Assembly: GCA_000403475.2 (NCBI GenBank)
Contig: KE159796.1
Span: 3,570-67,569, forward strand
Length of the DNA stretch: 64,000 bases
Reading direction: 5' to 3'
From: Lachnospiraceae bacterium MD308
GTDB lineage: Bacteria > Bacillota > Clostridia > Lachnospirales > Lachnospiraceae
The notes beneath the pieces are model-generated. The model had not been told where the DNA came from. It made no database searches and saw only the letters and a list, made by a program, of their open reading frames with translations. The stretch's first letter is position 1, and the number at the start of each line of letters is the position of its first letter. A program made the position numbers and the translations under genes. Below, piece after piece: positions 8,423-16,189 of this stretch.

Positions 8423-8699
8423 AATAGCCAAGAATATCATTAATAATTTGTTGCACATGAGTTAATTGCTTATCGGACAAGCCTGTAATTTCAATATATT
8501 TTCGATTATCCAATTCTAATAAAAAATCTGTACTCACAGAAAAAAATTGTGAAATTTTAACGAGCATTTCAATAGAAGGGAGTATGTTATTGTTTTCCCA
8601 GTTTGAAATAGTTTGCTTAGATACATTGATTTCATTGGCAAGTTGCACTTGATTAAGATCGCGGGAAATCCGCAAGGATTTGATTATCTCGCCGAACAT
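8415..8699 (-). CDS. XRE-family transcriptional repressor
   Basis: 94 residues. The N-terminal HTH_3 domain (residues 5-60) has LNQVQLANEINVSKQTISNWENNNILPS as its core; the C-terminal 30 residues are probably for dimerisation. Start ATG 8699 is preceded on the minus strand by AAGGAGGAG. It is divergent from the small gene at 8797, and a palindrome sits in that promoter's spacer, so it probably represses the neighbouring unit and perhaps itself. Confidence 0.88.
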   Translation of the reverse strand: MFGEIIKSLRISRDLNQVQLANEINVSKQTISNWENNNILPSIEMLVKISQFFSVSTDFLLELDNRKYIEITGLSDKQLTHVQQIINDILGYSE

Positions 8700-8742
8700 A
8701 AAACTCCTCCTTTTTAATAAGAATAATTGCTAGGGAGTATAT

Positions 8743-8770
8743 TTGCAAAATACTAAAGTATTGGTATAAT
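8743..8770 (+). promoter_or_regulatory. Promoter with an operator palindrome in its spacer
   Basis: -35 TTGCAA (8743-8748) and -10 TATAAT (8765-8770) with a 16-bp spacer. The spacer contains the palindrome AATACT-AA-AGTATT (8749-8762). A repressor bound there would block RNA polymerase. The divergent XRE gene is the obvious candidate regulator. Confidence 0.7.
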
Positions 8771-8796
8771 AGTCAAAAAAGAGAGGAAGAGTTAAA

Positions 8797-8979
8797 ATGT
8801 TTGATTTTAAGAAAAGTAAAGGAGAGCGTGAGGATGAAAGACTTGGTAAAATGTTAAGAAATATGGAGCGTAAAGATCGCGTGGAGCAAAAATTAGGTAT
8901 AGATCGAACGCTTACTAGAATTAGAGATGAACGTGCATTAAGAGAAGTGGATAGAGTAAATAATAAGAAGAAAAGATAG
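8797..8979 (+). CDS. 60-residue highly charged protein, function unknown
   Basis: Begins MFDFKKSKGE and is almost entirely charged (Arg, Lys, Glu, Asp). It is predicted helical with no membrane segment or Cys. The ribosome site GAGAGGAAGAG lies just upstream. It is the first gene of the unit controlled by the promoter at 8743 and is followed 25 bases later by a coiled-coil protein gene. I do not recognise it. Confidence 0.6.
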   Translation: MFDFKKSKGEREDERLGKMLRNMERKDRVEQKLGIDRTLTRIRDERALREVDRVNNKKKR

Positions 8980-9004
8980 ATGTATTTAAGGAAGTGAAAC
9001 AATT

Positions 9005-9427
9005 ATGGGATTTTTATCAAAGATAGCGAAAGGAATAGGGGATTCTTTTGAGAAAAACCTAGAGGATTCAATATCAAAAACTACTGGGGTGAATGTAAGA
9101 AGAGAGGTTGCAGAATATAATCGAGAAATTGAAAATTTAGAGCGGGAGTTGGAGCTTTTAGAAAAAGAGAAAGAAAGTTTCATCAGCAGTTATGGGGAAA
9201 GAGAATATGTTAGCAATGTCAGAGATATTAGACAAGAGATTAACTTATGTAAGAAAATTAAAGTAGATATTTTAAAAGAAATTTTAGATGAACATAATGA
9301 AGAACAAAGACAAATATATCGTGAAAGATTAGAGGGAGTGTCAAATAATCGATTAAAAAAAATTATCAATAATGTGAATGCGCCAAAGTTATTGAAAGAT
9401 GTGGCGAGAGAAAAACTTAATTCATGA
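9005..9427 (+). CDS. 140-residue coiled-coil protein, function unknown
   Basis: An N-terminal amphipathic stretch (MGFLSKIAKGIGDSFEKNL) is followed by a long coiled coil (about residues 35-80, heptad-like Leu/Ile with Glu/Lys) and a basic C-terminal region. There is no signal peptide. It forms a small operon with the preceding gene and the divergent XRE regulator. This is an AT-rich cassette unlike the GC-richer ParAB and DUF932 genes on either side. I do not recognise the family. Confidence 0.6.
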   Translation: MGFLSKIAKGIGDSFEKNLEDSISKTTGVNVRREVAEYNREIENLERELELLEKEKESFISSYGEREYVSNVRDIRQEINLCKKIKVDILKEILDEHNEEQRQIYRERLEGVSNNRLKKIINNVNAPKLLKDVAREKLNS

Positions 9428-9559
9428 TAATAATTACTATCTAAACACTATGATTTCATTTGCAATAAAAGGTCTGATGAATGGAGAGAATTTTTAAATG
9501 AAAATTTTTCTACAAAAACTGATATGTAGAATAAAAGGTTTATGAATGAGGAGAAGGCA

Positions 9560-11392
9560 ATGAATAAAAAAATTATATTATTGTTTTTATTAGTATTTGG
9601 GATGACATTTGGACTCCCATTAGTTGGAAATGCGGAAGATTATTTTCCATTTGATAATCCCCCAGAAAGTCTAAGTGAGCAGGATCTTCAGAAAATGTGG
9701 GTGGGCGATACAATTTATTTAAGAAATGAATATGAGTATGTAGTAATAGAAAGTAATGAAAATGTAGATATAACAGAGATAAAGGAAACGGATGATTTTT
9801 CTCCATATTCAAAAACTCTTACATTTACTAAAGAAGGTATTGTTAAAATTAAGGTATTTAAAAATGAAACACCTACAATAGAAAAAATTTATGAGTTTAA
9901 TGTACAACCGGCAAAGAAACCTTATATTGAACAACTAGTACCGACAAAAATAAAGGTTGGAGATAGTTTTGGAGATTTGTATATTTATCATAATTGTATT
10001 ATGGGAGTAGCATTAGAAGATGGGTTTTATCTTTCAGAGCATACATGGAATGAGCAGCCTAAATATTTTATGCAAGGAATAAATTGGGGAGGTTCAAATG
10101 TAGTAGATCCTCAAACACGTACATTAACAGAATATTTGCCCGGAACTGCAACAAAGCCGGGAGTATTTAAGGTTGCGGCATATAGAGATGTTGATAATCC
10201 ATATGAAGTGACAATAGAAAATCCTATTATTGAATCAAATTTACCTAAAACAATAAAAGTGGGAACGGAATTAAATGTAATCACCTCTCTAAAGAATACT
10301 TCCGTAATCAATAGGAAAGTTGAAGATGTAATAAAGCAATTAACAGACACGAGAGAAAACCTTGATTTTTCAATCGAACCCATCGGATATAAGCTTAAAA
10401 TGGAGATTATATCGGGAGCAGAGTTAATAGAAAGAAGTAACCCAGATTATACGAATATTTTGAATACAACTGAGACAATAAAATTTGTTGGAAAAGGGAC
10501 AGTAAAATTTAAAGTAACCTACGATATGCATACTTTTTATAAAGAAATTCTTAAAAAATCAGATACTTTTGGATATTTACCACCTAATGGTTTCCCTGTT
10601 GCTATTAGAGAAGAGGCAATGTATAGTCCAGAGGAAATATTCACTGTGAATATAGTGCCAGAAAAAGATGTCTGTAAAGTGACTTTTGATGCAAATGGAG
10701 GCAAGGCGTCAACCACATACAAAGAAGTGAAAAAAGGAGAAACTTATGGGGCATTACCGACACCTACAAAACAAGACTACACATTTAGAGGTTGGTATAC
10801 GGCAAAAACTGGAGGTTCGCAGGTTACAGCACGAACTGTGGTAAACGAAACGGCAGATCATACGTTATATGCTCATTGGACAGGATCAAAATATACGATT
10901 AAGTATAATCTAAATGGGGGAAAAAATAACAATAGTAATCCATCCTCTTATTATAAAGAAAATATTACGTTGAATAATCCGACTAGAAAAGGTTATTTTT
11001 TTAAAGGATGGTATACGGATAAGAAGTTCAAAAATAAGATTACAAAGATAACAAAGAAGGATCAGAAAAACCTAACGCTTTACGCAAAATGGGAAAAAGT
11101 GAATACCGGGAAAACAACAATTAGTTCTATAAAAAAAGTAAGCGGACAGAAAGTTACATTAAAATATAAAGTGGTTAATAAGGCATCAGGATATGAAATT
11201 CTTTACAGTACAAATTTGAAATTTAAAAAGAATTGCAACACTGTTACTACAACAAAAAAGTCGTTGACAATTAAAAAACTGACGAAAAAGAAAAACTATT
11301 ATTTTAAAGTACGTGCATATAGAAAAGATTCAACTGGAAAGAAAGTATATGGAAAATATTCTGCTGTGAAGAAAATAAAGATATCAAAATAG
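9560..11392 (+). CDS. Secreted InlB B-repeat (Listeria-Bacteroides repeat) protein
   Basis: 610 residues from ATG 9560, chosen because GAGGAG lies about 8 bases upstream and the protein then begins with a signal peptide (MNKKIILLFLLVFG, cleavage near GNA-ED). The middle (30-370) has beta-rich Ig-like segments. Two Listeria-Bacteroides repeats follow, each with the FDANGG or YNLNGG start, GWYT core and LYAHW or LYAKW end. The C-terminal 90 residues are a Lys-rich fibronectin III-like domain. There is no LPXTG or membrane anchor, so it is released or held non-covalently. Likely an adhesin-like surface protein carried as cargo. Confidence 0.8.
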   Translation: MNKKIILLFLLVFGMTFGLPLVGNAEDYFPFDNPPESLSEQDLQKMWVGDTIYLRNEYEYVVIESNENVDITEIKETDDFSPYSKTLTFTKEGIVKIKVFKNETPTIEKIYEFNVQPAKKPYIEQLVPTKIKVGDSFGDLYIYHNCIMGVALEDGFYLSEHTWNEQPKYFMQGINWGGSNVVDPQTRTLTEYLPGTATKPGVFKVAAYRDVDNPYEVTIENPIIESNLPKTIKVGTELNVITSLKNTSVINRKVEDVIKQLTDTRENLDFSIEPIGYKLKMEIISGAELIERSNPDYTNILNTTETIKFVGKGTVKFKVTYDMHTFYKEILKKSDTFGYLPPNGFPVAIREEAMYSPEEIFTVNIVPEKDVCKVTFDANGGKASTTYKEVKKGETYGALPTPTKQDYTFRGWYTAKTGGSQVTARTVVNETADHTLYAHWTGSKYTIKYNLNGGKNNNSNPSSYYKENITLNNPTRKGYFFKGWYTDKKFKNKITKITKKDQKNLTLYAKWEKVNTGKTTISSIKKVSGQKVTLKYKVVNKASGYEILYSTNLKFKKNCNTVTTTKKSLTIKKLTKKKNYYFKVRAYRKDSTGKKVYGKYSAVKKIKISK

Positions 11393-11495
11393 GAACTGTA
11401 AAGAATGATGAATCATGATTTGCAGCAAGCTATATAGCGAATGTAAAATTTTTATTTTTTAGTTACATATTATAACCATGAAGTAGCCTGATACC

Positions 11496-11526
11496 GGCGG
11501 CAGGAGATTCAATTTCTCCTGCCGCC
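11496..11526. terminator. Hairpin with a 12-bp GC-rich stem
   Basis: GGCGGCAGGAGA / TCTCCTGCCGCC separated by 7 bases. It is very stable but without a long T run, so it may be a terminator or an RNA end structure. It lies about 100 bases after the secreted-protein gene. Confidence 0.55.
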
Positions 11527-11724
11527 AAATTTATGTTAAAGGAGGGGAGAGGCCTGTCAGACTGCAGCGTAACCTGTTGGAAAAGAAAAATAAAAAAGAA
11601 AGGAAGAGTCGGTGGGTGCGTTTTTAAGGTTTCTTTGAAATGGGATTTACAGAATTGAAAATTGAAAAAATATTATGGTGCGGCGGGGATAGCTTTATCC
11701 CTACCGTTTTTGGAGGAGATGCTT
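11527..11724. other. Non-coding stretch
   Basis: Purine-rich, with a 41-codon frame at 11534 that lacks a ribosome site and that I do not call. A short hairpin GGGATAGCTTTATCCCT lies near 11687, just before the 22-codon ORF. Confidence 0.4.
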
Positions 11725-11793
11725 ATGTTTGAGATTTTGGTGATTGTGAAGAGAGCAGGAAGGGTGATTCTGGATTTCTTTATAAAGATTTAA
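11725..11793 (+). CDS. 22-residue hydrophobic/basic peptide, function unknown
   Basis: Start ATG 11725 with TGGAGGAG 5-7 bases upstream. The peptide begins MFEILVIVKRAG and ends ILDFFIKI. Its size and amphipathic character resemble small membrane-active peptides, but no antisense RNA or partner is evident. The strong ribosome site is the main support. Confidence 0.35.
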   Translation: MFEILVIVKRAGRVILDFFIKI

Positions 11794-11853
11794 GGGGGAA
11801 CAAGAAAAACAGAGCGATGAATAAAACCGGATGGGCAGTGCTGGAATGCGGGA

Positions 11854-11868
11854 TGTTCGAAACGAACA
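11854..11868. promoter_or_regulatory. Palindrome TGTTCG-AAA-CGAACA, candidate parS or operator (copy 1)
   Basis: Perfect 6-bp inverted repeat around AAA, followed by TTTTG as in copy 2 at 14327. It lies 70 bases upstream of the DUF932 gene. The half-site order is the reverse of the Gram-positive LexA box, so it is unlikely to be an SOS site. ParB is encoded 4 kb away on the same element. Confidence 0.55.
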
Positions 11869-11936
11869 TTTTGACGGACAGACGGCAGGAACAAAACAAA
11901 GAGTAATGCAAAATTATTTTAAGGAGGGATTTGTAT

Positions 11937-12869
11937 ATGGCAGCAAATGTAGAGAGTATGTTTTATGTGAGGGAAACTCCATGGCATGGCCTTGGGGTAC
12001 GGGTAAATGAGGCGGCCGGATCAAGGGAGGCCCTTGGACTGGCAGGGCTTGACTGGAACGTGGTACAGGAGCCGATTTATACGGAAGAGGAAGAGCTGAT
12101 TGATGGCTACAAGGCAAATGTGAGGGATTCAGACCGGAGGGTGCTTGGCGTGGTGACAGACCGCTACAAGATCATTCAGAACCGGGAGGCATTCGCATTT
12201 ACGGATGCGCTCTTAGGGGAAGGGGTGCGCTACGAGACGGCGCGAAGTCTTCTGGGCGGCAGGAAGGTCTGGCTTTTAGCGCATATGCCCCATGAATATA
12301 TCATTTCCGGGGAGAGAATCAGCCCGTACCTTCTTTTTTCTAATACCCATGACGGCTCCGGGGCGGTCAGGATCGCGCTGACTCCGGTGAGGGTGGTGTG
12401 CAACAACACTCTGAACCTTGCTCTGTCCACGGCGAAACGGTCATGGTCCATGATGCATGTGGGGGACATCAGGGGCAAGATCCGGGAGGCGAGGGATACG
12501 CTTTTCAGGGCGGAAGATTACATGGACCGGCTGGGGAAGGAGTTTGAAGTACTGCGGATGAACCGCCTGACGGATAAGAAGGTCATGGAATATATAGAGA
12601 TCCTGCTCCCGGTGGAGGAAGGGGCGACCCCGCAGCAGGTGAGGAACATGAAACGGCTCAGGGAGGATATGAAGATACGGTATTTTGACGCCCCGGATTT
12701 GCAGGATATCGGGAAAAATGCTTATCGTTTCATCAATGCGGTGTCGGACTTTGCCACCCATGCACAGCCCCTCAGGAAGACGGCAAATTATAAGGAGAAC
12801 CTGTTTGCGCGGACGGTGGAAGGGAACCCGCTGATTGACAAGGCGTACCAGTTAGTGAGCGCAGCGTAG
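11937..12869 (+). CDS. DUF932 phage/plasmid-like protein
   Basis: 310 residues from ATG 11937 (AAGGAGG at 11921, 9-base spacing; a TTG at 11931 is too close). The sequence has the DUF932 / TIGR03299 pattern: MFYVRETPWHGLG at the N-terminus, VTDRYKIIQNREAF near residue 70, and VRVVCNNTL near residue 150. The family is widespread in phages, plasmids and integrative elements. Its function is not established, though it often sits with recombination genes, as here. It opens a gene run reaching to about 15.9 kb. Confidence 0.85.
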   Translation: MAANVESMFYVRETPWHGLGVRVNEAAGSREALGLAGLDWNVVQEPIYTEEEELIDGYKANVRDSDRRVLGVVTDRYKIIQNREAFAFTDALLGEGVRYETARSLLGGRKVWLLAHMPHEYIISGERISPYLLFSNTHDGSGAVRIALTPVRVVCNNTLNLALSTAKRSWSMMHVGDIRGKIREARDTLFRAEDYMDRLGKEFEVLRMNRLTDKKVMEYIEILLPVEEGATPQQVRNMKRLREDMKIRYFDAPDLQDIGKNAYRFINAVSDFATHAQPLRKTANYKENLFARTVEGNPLIDKAYQLVSAA

Positions 12870-12887
12870 GGAAATAAGGAAAGGGGG

Positions 12888-13238
12888 ATGGATATGTACC
12901 GAAAACAGTTGGAAAAGACATTCTGCAGAAAGATTGAAAGGGAGCTTAAGCAGTTTAAGAGCCGTATGCTGAAACTGGAGAAGGAGGAAATCTTTCAGGC
13001 GGCTTACCGGATCGACAGCATGATCTGCATTTATGAGGCACTGATGGAAATGAGCGGACGGATAGCGGAAGAGACGCTGGAGGCAGTGACTGCGTTTCCG
13101 AGCCTTCTGGCTTTCCTTTATGGGAGGTGGATGAAATATGAGGACTCCTATATGGAAGATGTAGAGTATTGCCTGAATAAAGAGCTTTCAAGACTCAGGG
13201 GGAGATATAAAAAGCGGAGAAAGGAGCGGACGGCATGA
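12888..13238 (+). CDS. 116-residue protein, function unknown
   Basis: Helical, charged protein beginning MDMYRKQLEKTFCRKIE. It has no recognisable motif, signal peptide or membrane segment. Start ATG 12888 has AAAGGGGG upstream, and its stop overlaps the YqaJ gene start by 4 bases (ATGA), so it is co-translated with the nuclease. It may be an accessory of the recombination module. Identity unknown. Confidence 0.65.
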   Translation: MDMYRKQLEKTFCRKIERELKQFKSRMLKLEKEEIFQAAYRIDSMICIYEALMEMSGRIAEETLEAVTAFPSLLAFLYGRWMKYEDSYMEDVEYCLNKELSRLRGRYKKRRKERTA

Positions 13239-14161
13239 GAAAGTTAGTAACCACACTTGGACTTGACAGGCAGGAGTGGCTGAGATACCGGAAACGGGGG
13301 CTTGGAGGGTCTGATGCCGGGGCGGTATGCGGGCTAAACCCCTACCGGACAGCCATGCAGGTTTACCAGGACAAGACAACGGACAACATTGAAGATATAG
13401 ACAATGAGGCTATGCGTCAGGGAAGGGAGTTTGAGGATTATGTAGCAAGGAGATTTACAGAGGCGACGGGAAAGAAGGTTAGGAGGGCTAACTTCATGTA
13501 TTATGATGAGGAACATCCCTTCATGCTTGCGGACGTGGACCGGATGATCGTGGGAGAGAACGCGGGGCTGGAGTGTAAGACCGCAAGCCCTTATATGGCG
13601 GAGAAATGGGCGGACGGGAAAATACCTATGTCCTATCAGATCCAGTGCCTCCATTATATGTCCGTCTGCAATGCGGACGCCTGGTATATCGCCGTACTCA
13701 TTTATGGGAGGGAATTCAAGTATTACCGGATAGAGCGGGATGAGGAAATGCTGGCAGACCTGATACGGATAGAGGAAGATTTCTGGGAGAACCATGTGTT
13801 AAAGGGAGTGCTGCCGGAGCCGGACGGTTCGGAATTAGCGGACAGCGTGATTGCGGAATATTATAAGAAAACCAGAGCAGAGGCAGTAGAGCTTACGGGA
13901 TTTGACGAGAAATTAAGCCGGAGGCAGGAGCTTTTGGAGCTGATTGAAAGCATGGGAACGGAGAAACGCCAGATTGAACAGGAGCTGAAACTGTTTATGG
14001 GGGAGGCGGAAATTGCGGAGAATGACCGTTACCGTATCTCATGGAAACCAGTAAGCAGCCCAAGGCTGGATGAAAAGCGGCTGAAGGAAGAGAGGCCGGA
14101 GATCTATGAGGAATACCGGAAGGTGTCGCAGTACCGGAGGTTTATGGTGAAGGCGGCATAA
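13235..14161 (+). CDS. YqaJ-family viral recombinase / exonuclease
   Basis: 308 residues. The N-terminal region RKRGLGGSDAGAVCGLNPY is typical of YqaJ/lambda-exonuclease-like PD-(D/E)XK nucleases. Catalytic residues can be placed at the Glu of QGREFED, the Asp of LADVDRM, and the E-x-K of LECKT (near residue 111), with the Gln/His motif YQIQCLHYM after. It would resect double-strand ends to give single strands for the annealing protein encoded next. Together they form a Red-like recombination pair. Confidence 0.85.
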   Translation: MRKLVTTLGLDRQEWLRYRKRGLGGSDAGAVCGLNPYRTAMQVYQDKTTDNIEDIDNEAMRQGREFEDYVARRFTEATGKKVRRANFMYYDEEHPFMLADVDRMIVGENAGLECKTASPYMAEKWADGKIPMSYQIQCLHYMSVCNADAWYIAVLIYGREFKYYRIERDEEMLADLIRIEEDFWENHVLKGVLPEPDGSELADSVIAEYYKKTRAEAVELTGFDEKLSRRQELLELIESMGTEKRQIEQELKLFMGEAEIAENDRYRISWKPVSSPRLDEKRLKEERPEIYEEYRKVSQYRRFMVKAA

Positions 14162-14443
14162 GGGAAATGTTCCAGCCAGACATTTTACAAAATGAGCAGG
14201 ATGCGTAGGAATACAGGAAGGGGCGATGGTGTCTCTTCCTGTTTGTATTGCGAAAAAGATGGAATAAAAAGGTGATATCTATGGTGAGGAAAGAAAAGAG
14301 TGCAGACATTACCGTTGAAGGAAGGGTGTTCGAAACGAACATTTTGTGCGGTAAAGGAACAGGAAAGAAAAAAAGCGGAGACATCAGCAAGGGGACAGGG
14401 AGAAGAAAGGGGATCACTTTGGATTTTCCGGAAAGGGTGAAAA
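14162..14443. other. Intergenic region carrying a palindrome
   Basis: 282 bases between the nuclease and annealing-protein genes. It contains the second perfect copy of TGTTCG-AAA-CGAACA at 14327. An overlapping frame starting at 14281 looks like a spurious extension and is not called. Confidence 0.5.
14327..14341. promoter_or_regulatory. Palindrome TGTTCG-AAA-CGAACA, candidate parS or operator (copy 2)
   Basis: Identical to copy 1, including the next five bases (TTTTG). It sits about 100 bases upstream of the annealing-protein gene. Two exact copies in two leader regions 2.5 kb apart argue for a protein-binding site. Confidence 0.6.
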
Positions 14444-15343
14444 ATGACAGGAAACAGGGATATAAAGACGGAGCTGGCAAAAAAAGCAGGCAGTATCAGG
14501 AATGGGGGAAGAGAAGAAAAAGCTGTATATTCAGTGTCAGCAGAAGAAAGGGAAGGTATGGCAGGCATGGGAAGAGATAACAATAGCAGCGAATTTGTCC
14601 GCCTGCTCAGGGCGGATGAGATTGAGTGCCGGGTATCGGTGATCAATGAGAAAGGGTTAAGTTTACTTTTATTTAAGGATGCTCGTGTGGACCAGAAGAT
14701 TCTGGACGAGACGTTTACGCCTTTTGGGTGGCGCAGGACGCATCAGAGCATTGACGGGAATCTTTACTGTACCGTGGAGGTGTGGGATGAGGGAAAGAAA
14801 CAGTGGATCGCAAAACAGGACGTGGGGACGGTCAGTTATTCGGAGAAGGAAAAGGGGCAGGCATCGGATTCCTTTAAGAGAGCCTGTTTTAACTGGGGGC
14901 TGGGAAGGGAGCTTTACAGCGCGCCGTTTATATGGATTTCAGCGGGAACTGCCAGCATCCAGAAGAAGGGAGACCGTTTTGTAACGTCAGACAGGTTTTC
15001 CGTGCAGTCTATCTCCTATAATGAACAGCGTGAAATCGTATCTCTTGTGATCGTCAACGGCAAAGGGATCTCCGTATTCGAGATGGGAAAGAGGCAGTGG
15101 AAAGGGAAGGAAAAAGAGACGGATACAAACATTTCCCAAAGTGCGGGGGCCAATGCAGGAACGGGTATCTTTGTAATCACAGAAGTTCAGCGGATGGCGC
15201 TGGAGAAGGAGCTTAAGCGTACCGGGGTTCTGATGGAGGCGGTGCTTGCAAGATATAATATCCACAGTCTGGATGAAATGACAGAAGAAGTGTATACAAA
15301 GGCGCTGAACGGATTGAAAAGGACGAAGACGAAGGCGGCATAG
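14444..15343 (+). CDS. Rad52-like single-strand annealing protein
   Basis: 299 residues. The core (about residues 50-165) resembles Rad52/Sak-type annealing proteins: VDQKILDETFTPFGWRR, then CTVEVWD, then the signature GQASDSFKRACFNWGLGRELY, which parallels the Rad52 ALKRAxRxFG helix. The C-terminal third is variable and ends in a helical domain. The first 45 residues are weakly conserved in character, so ATG 14558 (GAAAGGGAAGGT upstream) is an alternative start. It pairs with the YqaJ exonuclease for end-annealing recombination. Confidence 0.78.
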   Translation: MTGNRDIKTELAKKAGSIRNGGREEKAVYSVSAEEREGMAGMGRDNNSSEFVRLLRADEIECRVSVINEKGLSLLLFKDARVDQKILDETFTPFGWRRTHQSIDGNLYCTVEVWDEGKKQWIAKQDVGTVSYSEKEKGQASDSFKRACFNWGLGRELYSAPFIWISAGTASIQKKGDRFVTSDRFSVQSISYNEQREIVSLVIVNGKGISVFEMGKRQWKGKEKETDTNISQSAGANAGTGIFVITEVQRMALEKELKRTGVLMEAVLARYNIHSLDEMTEEVYTKALNGLKRTKTKAA

Positions 15344-15389
15344 GAAATGTTGTATAGAGTAATGTTTAATATGGAAGAAAGACAGGAGG

Positions 15390-15926
15390 ATGAAGAGAGT
15401 AGGAAACATAAGATTCCGAGCGAAGATCATATATCCGATATGGGAGGATGTAAAGAAGAAGATCAGGCTGCGGCTTGTTAATAAGGAAGGGAATACGGAA
15501 TATCTGAAGGAGCGTGTCTATAAGGAGTATCTTGACCTTGTGGCAGTATTCATGGTCCGGGCAGCAGAATTTAAGACGGGCGGGGCGCTCATACCAGTGA
15601 CAAAGAAGATGCTGATGGAATGGGAAGTCACCATTGACGGGTTATGGGAGGCAGCCCTTGAAAATCTGGAAGAAGAGGAATGTATCATTGAGGATATCGG
15701 AGCGGTCCTGCCGGGAGATATCAGAGGACGCGGGGAGGATGCGAAGATCTATATGTGCATGACGTTAAACAGCAGCGGCGGGGCAGAGGCGATATTAAAG
15801 AGAGGGCTATTGAAGGAATTTGCGGGAGAATACAAAGAGCAGGTCTATATCCTGCCAAGATCGGTACGTGAGACAATGCTGGTGCTGTATGACGGAAAGG
15901 ATGCCGGAGAAATTTCAATTAAGTGA
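15390..15926 (+). CDS. DUF5688-like protein, apparently short at the C-terminus
   Basis: 178 residues. The C-terminal segment YILPRSVRETMLVLYDG resembles the DUF5688 family of Lachnospiraceae elements, which in my recollection is longer (near 300 residues) and continues past this motif. Here a stop follows within 8 codons, so the gene may be 3'-truncated at the border with the AT-rich block beginning near 15.93 kb. Function of the family is unknown. The start is set by ATG 15390 with AGGAGG directly upstream. Confidence 0.55.
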   Translation: MKRVGNIRFRAKIIYPIWEDVKKKIRLRLVNKEGNTEYLKERVYKEYLDLVAVFMVRAAEFKTGGALIPVTKKMLMEWEVTIDGLWEAALENLEEEECIIEDIGAVLPGDIRGRGEDAKIYMCMTLNSSGGAEAILKRGLLKEFAGEYKEQVYILPRSVRETMLVLYDGKDAGEISIK

Positions 15927-16144
15927 ATACTTACCAGTGCGATTAATATAATTTTGCACAGAATATAAAATATTATGTTGTCAAAATATGTGGTTGCGAC
16001 ATGAAATTAATTTAGAATCAAGTTACCCGACAGGAAAAACCTGTCGGGATTTTTGTATAAATAATTAGCTAACAAATTAAGTCAAAAGATATTCTTATAT
16101 GAGGGGAAAATGGCAGGAGCCTTATAATATATAGGAGACATTTT
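15927..16144. other. Intergenic region with terminator
   Basis: AT-rich and without a gene. It carries the hairpin at 16027. The AT-rich block that includes the IS630-interrupted gene begins around here. Confidence 0.5.
16027..16057 (+). terminator. Rho-independent terminator
   Basis: CCCGACAGG / CCTGTCGGG stem with a 5-base A loop, then ATTTTTG. It ends the recombination-gene transcript after the DUF5688-like gene. Confidence 0.8.
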
Positions 16145-16189
16145 TTAAAACATTTTTATTTTATCATTTGTTAGGGTAGCATGAGAATA
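16145..16189 (-). pseudogene. Displaced 3' end of the gene cut by IS630
   Basis: If the IS630 element (16190-17463) and one TA duplicate are removed, the minus-strand frame of the gene starting at 18785 runs on through this stretch (codons Tyr-Ser-His-Ala-Thr-Leu-Thr-Asn and so on) and stops at TAA 16147-16145. This gives a native C-terminus about 14 residues beyond the insertion point. Confidence 0.7.

Noticed and set aside
11854-11868. LexA (SOS) box
   Set aside because: Gram-positive LexA sites read GAAC-N4-GTTC; here the half-sites are in the opposite order (TGTTCG...CGAACA) with a 3-base spacer.
14281-14580. About 100-codon plus-strand frame overlapping the annealing-protein start
   Set aside because: Its second half is an out-of-frame shadow of the annealing-protein gene, its composition is Lys/Gly/Arg-rich, and it has no family signal.
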